Below are positions 46,479 through 53,449 of a stretch of DNA of 64,000 bases, one piece after another. A program made the position numbers and the translations under genes. Location: contig NZ_CP015283.1 of the NCBI RefSeq assembly GCF_002094975.1, positions 1,473,501 through 1,537,500 on the forward strand, given 5' to 3'. Position 1 is the stretch's first letter, and every line of letters starts with the position of its first letter. The stretch is from Streptococcus salivarius (lineage in GTDB: Bacteria; Bacillota; Bacilli; Lactobacillales; Streptococcaceae). Below the pieces are notes generated by a model. It did not search any database. It was not told the origin of the DNA and was given only the letters and a program-made list of their open reading frames with translations.

Positions 46479-47549
46479 ATGAAATTGAACAAGAAAATTA
46501 TCGGGCTTGGCCTTGTTGCTGTTGCGGCACTTGGTCTTGCAGCATGTGCACGTGGCGGACGTGGCGGATCATCAGCTGATTCAAAAGTTAAAGCTGCTAT
46601 CGTTACAGATACTGGTGGGGTAGATGATAAATCATTTAACCAATCAGCGTGGGAAGGACTTCAAGCGTGGGGTAAAGCTAACAAACTTAAAAAAGATTCT
46701 GGCTTCACGTACTTCCAATCTGGTTCAGAGTCTGACTTTGCAACAAACATGTCTTCAGCACAAAGTCAAGGCTACAACCTCATCTTTGGTGTTGGTTTCG
46801 CTCTTCATGATGCAGTTGCAGATGCAGCCAAAGAACATGAAGATGTGAACTATGTAATCATTGACGATGTTATTAAAGATCAAAAGAACGTTGAGAGCGT
46901 TTTGTTTGCCGATAACGAAGGTGCTTACCTTGCAGGTATCGCAGCAGCTATGCAGACAAAAACAAATAAAGTTGGTTTCATCGGTGGTCAAACATCAGAC
47001 ACAATTACACGTTTTGAAGCTGGTTTCACAGCGGGTGCTAAGTCAGTAAAACCTGATATCGATGTACAAGTTCAATATGCTGAATCATTCTCTGATGCAG
47101 CTAAAGGTACAACAATCGCTTCAACAATGTACGCTTCAGGCGTTGACGTAATCTATCAAGCTGCTGGTGGTACTGGTACTGGTGTCTTCACAGCTGCTAA
47201 AGAAGTTAACGAAAAACTTGATGCTGACAGCGATAAGAAAGTATGGGTAATCGGTGTTGACCGTGACCAAACAGCAGAAGGTAATTACACATCTTCAGAC
47301 AAGAAAAAATCTAACTTTGTTTTGACTTCAACAATCAAACAAGTTGGTACAGTTGTTAAAGATATTGCTAACGGACAAGTCAAAGGCGATAAATTCGAAG
47401 GTGGTAAAACTAAGACTTACGGTATCAAAGACGGTGGTGTTGACATTGTAACGTCTAATCTTCCTTCAGATATCAAGGATGCAGTAGAAAAAGCTAAAGA
47501 ACAAATCAAGAATGGTGAATTGAAACCAACTGATGGTCTTAGCAAATAA
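46479..47549 (+). CDS. bmpA: nucleoside-binding lipoprotein (BMP/PnrA family)
   Basis: Substrate-binding protein of a nucleoside ABC importer. 356 residues: lipobox LGLAACARGG gives lipid attachment at the cysteine; the mature protein opens VKAAIVTDTGGVDDKSFNQSAWEGLQ, the Bmp/PnrA/TmpC signature with the ribose-contacting Asp and Asn, and has GVGFALHDAV and VIGVDRDQTAEG. The ATG at 46479 has GGAGGAG upstream. It is followed by two overlapping hairpins and the ATPase gene, so it is probably made in excess over the other subunits. Confidence 0.95.
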   Translation: MKLNKKIIGLGLVAVAALGLAACARGGRGGSSADSKVKAAIVTDTGGVDDKSFNQSAWEGLQAWGKANKLKKDSGFTYFQSGSESDFATNMSSAQSQGYNLIFGVGFALHDAVADAAKEHEDVNYVIIDDVIKDQKNVESVLFADNEGAYLAGIAAAMQTKTNKVGFIGGQTSDTITRFEAGFTAGAKSVKPDIDVQVQYAESFSDAAKGTTIASTMYASGVDVIYQAAGGTGTGVFTAAKEVNEKLDADSDKKVWVIGVDRDQTAEGNYTSSDKKKSNFVLTSTIKQVGTVVKDIANGQVKGDKFEGGKTKTYGIKDGGVDIVTSNLPSDIKDAVEKAKEQIKNGELKPTDGLSK

Positions 47550-47580
47550 TAGTTAAGCATAAGTCTTTATAGAGCTTAAA

Positions 47581-47633
47581 CTGAGACAATTTTTGTCTCA
47601 GCAAAGGGAAGCAGTTAATGATCCCCTTTGCTG
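47581..47633 (+). other. two overlapping hairpins between bmpA and nupA
   Basis: CTGAGACAA/TTGTCTCAG (47581-47601) and CAGCAAAGGG/CCCTTTGCTG (47599-47633) share the bases CAG. Neither has a T-run. A 3'-end stabiliser for the bmpA message is likely. Confidence 0.6.
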
Positions 47634-47662
47634 AAATTAAAATTATTCTGAAAGGAGATTGT

Positions 47663-49201
47663 ATGACGAAGCCAAATGTCATTGAGATGCACGATATTAC
47701 CAAAAAATTTGGTGAATTTGTGGCAAATGATCATATCAATCTTGATGTGAGACAAGGAGAAATCCACGCCCTCCTCGGTGAAAATGGTGCAGGTAAGTCA
47801 ACTTTAATGAATATGCTTTCAGGTCTTTTGCAACCTACGAGCGGAACCATTAAGGTTAAAGGACAAGAGGTGACGATTGATTCACCATCTAAAGCAACGA
47901 AACTGGGGATTGGGATGGTTCACCAACACTTTATGTTGGTTGAAGCTTTTACAGTTGCTGAGAATATCATTTTGGGTAGTGAGGTAACCAAAGCTGGTGG
48001 AGTACTTGATATGAAGAAGGCTACCAAGGAAATTACTGAACTCTCTGAAAGATATGGTCTTGCAGTAGATCCAACTGCCAAAGTAGCAGATATCTCTGTT
48101 GGTGCTCAACAACGTGTTGAAATCCTTAAGACTCTCTATCGTGGGGCTGATATCTTGATCTTCGATGAACCGACTGCGGTATTGACTCCGTCTGAAATTA
48201 CTGAACTTCTAAACATTATGAAGACCTTGGTTAAGGAAGGTAAGTCAATTATCCTTATTACCCATAAGTTGGATGAAATCCGTGCAGTATCTGATCGTGT
48301 CACTGTCATTAGACGTGGTAAATCAATTGATACAGTAACGATTGAAGGGTCAACAAATGCTGACTTGGCCGAAATGATGGTTGGTCATCAGGTTTCCTTC
48401 AAAACAGAGAAAATTCCTTCAAATCCAAAAGAAGTTGTTCTTTCTATTAAAGATTTGGTGGTTAACGAGAACCGTGGAATTCCAGCTGTGAAAAATCTGT
48501 CATTAGATGTTCGTGCTGGTGAAATCATCGGTATTGCCGGTATCGATGGCAATGGTCAGACAGAACTTGTCCAAGCGATTACAGGACTTCGTAAAGTTAA
48601 GTCAGGTGATATTACCATCAAGGGTGAATCGATTATCCATAAGACAACTCGTCAGATTACTGAAATGAGTGTTGGTCATATTCCTGAAGGTCGTCACCGT
48701 GATGGTATGGTCCTTGAAATGACAGTTGCTGAAAATATCGCTCTTCAAACCTACTACAAAGAACCAAATTCTAAGAATGGTATCTTGAACTATAGTGTCA
48801 TCAATGCAAAAGCGCGTGAATTGATGAAAGAATTTGATGTTCGTGGTGCGGGAGAGTTAATTGCTGGTGGTGAATTGTCAGGTGGTAACCAACAAAAAGC
48901 TGTTATCGCTCGTGAGATTGACCGTGACCCAGAACTTCTTATTGTAAGTCAACCAACTCGTGGTCTTGACGTTGGTGCTATTGAGTACATCCGTAAACGT
49001 ATTATCGCTGAACGTGATAAAGGTAAGGCTGTTATTGTTGTCAGCTTTGAATTGGATGAAATTCTTGATATGTCAGACAGAATTGCGGTTATCTATGATG
49101 GTGCAATTCAGGGAATTCTAGATCCTGCTGAAACGAATAAGCAAGATCTTGGTATTCTTATGGCTGGTGGACAATTGAATAAGGAGGAAGCAAATGTCTA
49201 A
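47663..49201 (+). CDS. nupA: nucleoside ABC importer, double ATPase subunit
   Basis: 512 residues with two ABC domains, as in sugar/nucleoside CUT2-like importers. The first has GENGAGKSTLM, signature ISVGAQQRVEI and ILIFDEPTAVL; the second has a degenerate P-loop GIDGNGQTEL, signature LSGGNQQKAV and LLIVSQPTRGLD. The start at 47663 follows AAAGGAG; an in-frame upstream extension to 47618 falls in the hairpin region. It overlaps nupB by 8 bases. Confidence 0.95.
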   Translation: MTKPNVIEMHDITKKFGEFVANDHINLDVRQGEIHALLGENGAGKSTLMNMLSGLLQPTSGTIKVKGQEVTIDSPSKATKLGIGMVHQHFMLVEAFTVAENIILGSEVTKAGGVLDMKKATKEITELSERYGLAVDPTAKVADISVGAQQRVEILKTLYRGADILIFDEPTAVLTPSEITELLNIMKTLVKEGKSIILITHKLDEIRAVSDRVTVIRRGKSIDTVTIEGSTNADLAEMMVGHQVSFKTEKIPSNPKEVVLSIKDLVVNENRGIPAVKNLSLDVRAGEIIGIAGIDGNGQTELVQAITGLRKVKSGDITIKGESIIHKTTRQITEMSVGHIPEGRHRDGMVLEMTVAENIALQTYYKEPNSKNGILNYSVINAKARELMKEFDVRGAGELIAGGELSGGNQQKAVIAREIDRDPELLIVSQPTRGLDVGAIEYIRKRIIAERDKGKAVIVVSFELDEILDMSDRIAVIYDGAIQGILDPAETNKQDLGILMAGGQLNKEEANV

Positions 49202-50261
49202 AAAAGTACAAAATTGGGCAGTTCCTTTAATTGCTGTCCTCTTGGGAATGTTGATTGGAGCCGTTTTGATGTTAATCTTCGGTTACGATCCATTCTGGGC
49301 TTACTACGATCTCTTCACAACGGCCTTCGGTTCATTGAAAAATATTGGTGAAATTCTTCGTGCCATGAGTCCGCTGATTCTGATTGCACTTGGATTCTCT
49401 GTTGCCTCTAAGGCAGGTTTCTTTAACGTAGGTTTGCCAGGACAGGCCTTGGCAGGATGGGTTTCTGCTGTATGGTTTGCCTTGTCATTCCCTGATTTGC
49501 CAAAGGTGGTTTCAGTTATCTGTACAGTCATTATTGGTCTGGTTGCAGGTGGTATCGCTGGGGCTATTCCAGGTATTCTCCGTGCTTACTTGGGAACAAG
49601 TGAGGTCATTGTAACCATCATGATGAACTACATCATTTTGTATGTGGCGAACAATATTATTCGCTTTGGATTTACAGCTGATATGTTGCGTTCTTCAGAA
49701 GCATCTAACAAGGTTGTAGCCTCAGCTAGTTATCAAACAGAGTTCTTATCTCAAATAACTGGTGGTTCGCGTTTCAATATTGGTTTCTTCCTGGCTCTTG
49801 CAGCTGCCTTCTTAGTTTGGTTCTTGCTTAAGAAAACAACAACTGGTTTTGAAATTACCTCTGTAGGTCTTAATCCTCATGCATCAGAGTATGCAGGAAT
49901 GTCATCTAAACGTGTTATTATCATGTCAATGATTATCTCAGGTGCTCTTTGTGGTCTTGGAGGAACAGTAGAAGGACTTGGTACATTCCAAAATGTCTTC
50001 GTTCAAAACGCTTCATTGGCTATCGGTTGGAACGGTATGGCGGTTGCGCTTTTAGCGTCTAACTCACCTATCGGTATTCCATTTGCCGCCCTCCTTTATG
50101 GTGTCTTGTCTATTGGTAAGAGTGGTATGATTGGCGTGCCACCTGAAATCATTGATGTTGTTTCAGCCTTGATTATCTTCTTTGTTGGTGCTAACTACAT
50201 CATTAGATATTGGGTTCGCCCTCGTCATAAATCAGTGAAAGCTAAAGGAGGACAGAACTAA
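49194..50261 (+). CDS. nupB: nucleoside ABC importer, permease 1
   Basis: 355 residues, about 8-10 membrane segments, of the BPD_transp_2 (RbsC-like) family: IGEILRAMSPLILIALGFSVASKAGFFNVG, LGTSEVIVTIMMNYI and VGLNPHASEYAGM. It forms the membrane channel with the next gene product. The gap to nupC is one base. Confidence 0.94.
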   Translation: MSKKVQNWAVPLIAVLLGMLIGAVLMLIFGYDPFWAYYDLFTTAFGSLKNIGEILRAMSPLILIALGFSVASKAGFFNVGLPGQALAGWVSAVWFALSFPDLPKVVSVICTVIIGLVAGGIAGAIPGILRAYLGTSEVIVTIMMNYIILYVANNIIRFGFTADMLRSSEASNKVVASASYQTEFLSQITGGSRFNIGFFLALAAAFLVWFLLKKTTTGFEITSVGLNPHASEYAGMSSKRVIIMSMIISGALCGLGGTVEGLGTFQNVFVQNASLAIGWNGMAVALLASNSPIGIPFAALLYGVLSIGKSGMIGVPPEIIDVVSALIIFFVGANYIIRYWVRPRHKSVKAKGGQN

Positions 50262-50262
50262 T

Positions 50263-51219
50263 ATGGACTTTATTACAATTATAGCCTTGATCGTTGCCTC
50301 TATGTTGAAATACTCAGCACCATTGATTTTTACAAGTATCGGTGGAACTTTCTCTGAACGAGGTGGTATCGTAAATGTCGGCCTTGAAGGAATTATGGTA
50401 ATTGGTGCTTTCGCAGGTGTTCTCTTTAACTTGACTTTTGCAGAAAGTTTTGGAAACGCGACACCTTGGATTGCTGCGATTGTAGCAGGTCTGATTGGCG
50501 TTCTCTATTCATTGCTCCATGCGGTTGCGACAATTAACTTCCGTGCGGACCATGTTGTCTCTGGTACAGTGTTGAACCTTATCGCACCCTCTTTGGCAGT
50601 ATTCTTGACACGTGTTATCTATGGTGCTGGTCAAACACCTGCTATCAGTCATAACTTTAAGACTGTATCATTCCCAATCTTGGATCATATCCCTTTCTTG
50701 GGTAAAGTTTTCTTCACTAATGTTTCTTTGGTAGCGTATGTTGCTATCTTGGTTTCAGTAGCATCATGGTGGCTTATCTTCAAGACACGCTTTGGTTTGC
50801 GACTTCGTTCAGTTGGTGAGCACCCACAGGCAGCGGATACACTTGGTATTAACGTTTATCGTATGCGCTACTATGGCGTTATGATTTCAGGTTTCCTTGG
50901 TGGTGTTGGTGGTGCGGTATATGCTCAATCCATCTCTAACAACTTTGCTGTTACAACAATTGCAGGTCCTGGTTTCATCGCCTTGGCTGCTATGATTTTT
51001 GGTCGTTGGAGTCCAATCGGAGCTATGCTCTCAAGTTTGTTCTTTGGATTGTCACAATCATTGGCAATCATTGGAAAACAGCTTCCACTTATTTCACATG
51101 TACCAAATGTGTATTTGCAAATTGCACCATATATCTTGACTATTATTGTCTTGGCTGCTTTCTTCGGTAAAGCCGTTGCACCTAAAGCAGATGGTGTTAA
51201 CTATATCAAATCTAAATAA
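50263..51219 (+). CDS. nupC: nucleoside ABC importer, permease 2
   Basis: 318 residues, the second RbsC-like permease: GGTFSERGGIVNVGLEGIMVIGAF, VSGTVLNLIAPSLAVF, and the coupling motif RLRSVGEHPQAADTLGI. It is the last gene of the operon. Only a short palindrome (AAACAC/GTGTTT, 51218-51235) lies between it and the insertion sequence, so the original terminator may have been displaced. Confidence 0.94.
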   Translation: MDFITIIALIVASMLKYSAPLIFTSIGGTFSERGGIVNVGLEGIMVIGAFAGVLFNLTFAESFGNATPWIAAIVAGLIGVLYSLLHAVATINFRADHVVSGTVLNLIAPSLAVFLTRVIYGAGQTPAISHNFKTVSFPILDHIPFLGKVFFTNVSLVAYVAILVSVASWWLIFKTRFGLRLRSVGEHPQAADTLGINVYRMRYYGVMISGFLGGVGGAVYAQSISNNFAVTTIAGPGFIALAAMIFGRWSPIGAMLSSLFFGLSQSLAIIGKQLPLISHVPNVYLQIAPYILTIIVLAAFFGKAVAPKADGVNYIKSK

Positions 51220-51244
51220 ACACACTACAGTGTTTCAGATAAGG

Positions 51245-52654
51245 GCTCTTTGTCAACTGTAGTGGGTGACGAAAAGCTAACATCTAGAGAGGACCTGATA
51301 GGTCTTCTCTTTTTTTATGTTTAGAGTGATGAAGACACGTTTCTTAAAGTTGATGAAGTTTCTAAAACCGAAGCCCAACCGTTTGATGTCTTTGATCAAC
51401 TTGTTAGTCGCTTCGAGTTTCGCGTTTGAATAGTCAGTTTCTAGCGCATTCTTGATGTATTGCTTGTGTCTAAGAAAAGTCCTAAAGACCGTTTGAAAGT
51501 AGTGATTGACCTTGCTCATGTTCTCCTCTATTGACTCAAAAAACTCATCTACCCTCTTCTCCTGAAAGTGAAAAAGCAAAAGCTGATAGAGGTTGTAGTC
51601 ATTAGCGAGCTCTTCTGAAAAGTCTAGAGTCTTCTCAACGACTTCATGTGGTGCTAAAGTTTGTCGGAAAGTCTTTGAATAAAAAGAGTTGAGCGATAGC
51701 TTACGGCTGTCCTTTTGAAAGAGTCGCCAGTGATTTTTCAAGGCTCGATAGGGTAGTGACTTCTTATCAAACTGGTTCATAATAGCAATTCTTGTCTTTA
51801 AAAATGCTCGACCAAGGTGCTGGATAATGTGGAAACGATCAAGAACGATTTTGGCGTTTGGAAAAAGTTTTTTGGCTAGTGGCATATAGGTCCCAGACAT
51901 ATCCATCGTGATAAACTGTACCTGTTGTCGGACTTTCAATGGATACTTCAAAAAGTAGTTTCGTATAGTGGTTTGGCGACGATTATCAAGGATGGTTATG
52001 AGTTCGTTTGTCTCATAATTCTGGGCTACAAAAGCGAATTCCCCTTTCTTGAACCCAAACTCATCCCAGGACATAACAGTAGGGAGCTTGTCATAATGTT
52101 CCTTGAAAGTAAACTGGTCGAGCTTACGATAGACAGTGGACGTCGACACACGAAGCTTTCTGGCAATATCAGTTAGTGACATCTTCTCAGTTAGTAGTTG
52201 TGTAACCTTTTGTCGGACAAGGTTGGAGATTTGACAGTTTTTCTCAACGATTGATGTCTCAGCTACCGTGACTCTCCTACAATTTTTACACTGGAAGCGG
52301 CGTTTCTTCAGACGTAGTAGTGTTGGAGTTCCCGCTTGTTCGAGAAGAGGGATTTTAGAAGGCTTTTGAAAGTCGTACTTGATCATTTTTCCATGGCAAT
52401 GAGGACATGATGGTGCAGGATAATCGAGTTTTGCTTGAATCTCTATATGAGTGTCAGTTTCAAAAACAAGTGAAATCTTGATGTTTTGGTCTTTAATTCC
52501 GATTAATTCTGTGGTATTCTTAATAAGTCTCATAAGTTCTTCCTAATGATGGTTTGGTTGCTTTTCATTATAGTTCTTATGGGACTTTTTGTCTGCATTC
52601 AAAAAGCTCTATAATCTCTACAGTGATTTTACCCACTACAGAAATTATAGAGCC
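51245..52654 (-). mobile_element. ISL3-family insertion sequence, complete
   Basis: A 1,410-base element. The ends are imperfect 24-base inverted repeats sharing GGCTCT at the tip and CTGTAGTGGGT inside, with seven unlike bases between. It holds one intact transposase on the minus strand. The IS1193/IS1167 type of streptococci is the closest I recall. The 8-base flanks do not match (AGATTAAG and TTTTTTAT), so no target duplication is visible. Confidence 0.85.
51277..52533 (-). CDS. ISL3 family transposase
   Basis: 418 residues, uninterrupted. It has an N-terminal zinc ribbon (CPHC...CKNC), a helix-turn-helix (MSLTDIARKLRVSTSTVYRKL) and a DDE nuclease core with acidic residues in VMSWDEFGF, FITMDMSGTYMP and NAKLEATNKLIK. 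The RFHIIQHLGRAF motif is typical of ISL3 transposases. Full length and intact, so the element may still move. Confidence 0.95.
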   Translation of the reverse strand: MRLIKNTTELIGIKDQNIKISLVFETDTHIEIQAKLDYPAPSCPHCHGKMIKYDFQKPSKIPLLEQAGTPTLLRLKKRRFQCKNCRRVTVAETSIVEKNCQISNLVRQKVTQLLTEKMSLTDIARKLRVSTSTVYRKLDQFTFKEHYDKLPTVMSWDEFGFKKGEFAFVAQNYETNELITILDNRRQTTIRNYFLKYPLKVRQQVQFITMDMSGTYMPLAKKLFPNAKIVLDRFHIIQHLGRAFLKTRIAIMNQFDKKSLPYRALKNHWRLFQKDSRKLSLNSFYSKTFRQTLAPHEVVEKTLDFSEELANDYNLYQLLLFHFQEKRVDEFFESIEENMSKVNHYFQTVFRTFLRHKQYIKNALETDYSNAKLEATNKLIKDIKRLGFGFRNFINFKKRVFITLNIKKEKTYQVLSRC

Positions 52655-52660
52655 TTTTTT
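52606..52660 (+). terminator. hairpin with T-run formed by the right end of the IS
   Basis: Arms GCTCTATAAT... (52606-52625) and ...ATTATAGAGC (52634-52653) match at 17 of 20 positions and are followed by TTTTTT. It would stop transcription crossing the element. Confidence 0.6.
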
Positions 52661-52670
52661 ATTCGAGAAA

Positions 52671-52714
52671 AAAAGCTTGTTAGTACTTACTAAAGTAGGT
52701 GTAGACAAGCTTTT
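52671..52714 (-). terminator. terminator of the MBL hydrolase gene
   Basis: AAAAGCTTGT/ACAAGCTTTT with an inner stem; T-runs on both strands. Confidence 0.8.
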
Positions 52715-52718
52715 GTTT

Positions 52719-53354
52719 TTATGAAAAATGTGGGTTAAAGACCTTTTCATGACCAATAGTGGTGTCCCATCCATGACCTGGGAAAACTCTGTAGTGGTTA
52801 GGAAGTGTAAAGAGTTGTTCTTTAATACTAGTGAGTAATTGTTCGTGGTTCCCTGTTGGAAGGTCCCAGCGTCCAATTGTTTCTTTAAAGAGGGCATCAC
52901 CAGAAAATACAGTTTCTTCTTTATCAAAGATAAAAGAAACACCTCCAATAGAGTGTCCTGGGGTTGGAACAACTTTAAACTGGAAATCCTCGATGTTATA
53001 GTCCTGAGTGAAATCGAAGTAGTATTCTGCTGGATTGACAATAACGTCTTCCATATCGTCATGACGTGGAAGTCCAGATAAATTATCAATAGGATTCAGC
53101 AACCAGTCCTTTTCAGCTTCAGCAACGTAAACAGGAGGATGATTGTATGCCTGACGGACTGCCTCAACACTCATAATGTGGTCGTAGTGTGTATGTGTCA
53201 AAAGGATAGCAGCAACCGGTTTGTCGATTGCTTTAAGTTCAGCTAAGATACTAGAAGTATCACTTCCTGGATCAATGACTAGACAGGCTGTATCGTTTTC
53301 TAAAATATAGGTATTTTCCTGGGCAACAGGATTTAAAATTCGTCTTATTTTCAT
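52719..53354 (-). CDS. MBL-fold metallo-hydrolase (glyoxalase II-like)
   Basis: 211 residues, with metal ligands in ILLTHTHYDHIMS (HxHxDH), GHSIGGVSF (His), FSGDALF (Asp) and VFPGHGWDTT (His). This layout is that of YcbL/GloB-like hydrolases that cleave S-lactoylglutathione or other thioesters; the exact substrate is uncertain. No ribosome-binding site precedes the ATG. The promoter lies so close that the mRNA should be leaderless. It is divergent from dinG across only 95 bases. Confidence 0.9.
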   Translation of the reverse strand: MKIRRILNPVAQENTYILENDTACLVIDPGSDTSSILAELKAIDKPVAAILLTHTHYDHIMSVEAVRQAYNHPPVYVAEAEKDWLLNPIDNLSGLPRHDDMEDVIVNPAEYYFDFTQDYNIEDFQFKVVPTPGHSIGGVSFIFDKEETVFSGDALFKETIGRWDLPTGNHEQLLTSIKEQLFTLPNHYRVFPGHGWDTTIGHEKVFNPHFS

Positions 53355-53390
53355 AGCTCTAGTGTAGCACGAATTTCAGGCTTTTTCCAA
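53355..53390 (-). promoter_or_regulatory. leaderless-type promoter of the MBL hydrolase gene
   Basis: Minus strand TTGGAA (53385-53390), 18-base spacer, TACACT (53361-53366) with extended TGC, then six bases and ATG. Confidence 0.6.
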
Positions 53391-53431
53391 TATCAGAATG
53401 ATGGCTTTATCTTTTTTTGGGGCTTTGGATA

Positions 53432-53449
53432 TGCTATAATAAGGTCACT
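53432..53449 (+). promoter_or_regulatory. near-leaderless promoter of dinG
   Basis: Extended -10 TGCTATAAT (53432-53440) ends 9 bases before the ATG at 53450, leaving a predicted leader of 2-3 bases. Confidence 0.55.

Noticed and set aside
52577-53089. Minus-strand open frame of 170 codons over the MBL gene
   Set aside because: It is a shifted frame of the MBL hydrolase gene and the terminator, with no family features or ribosome-binding site.
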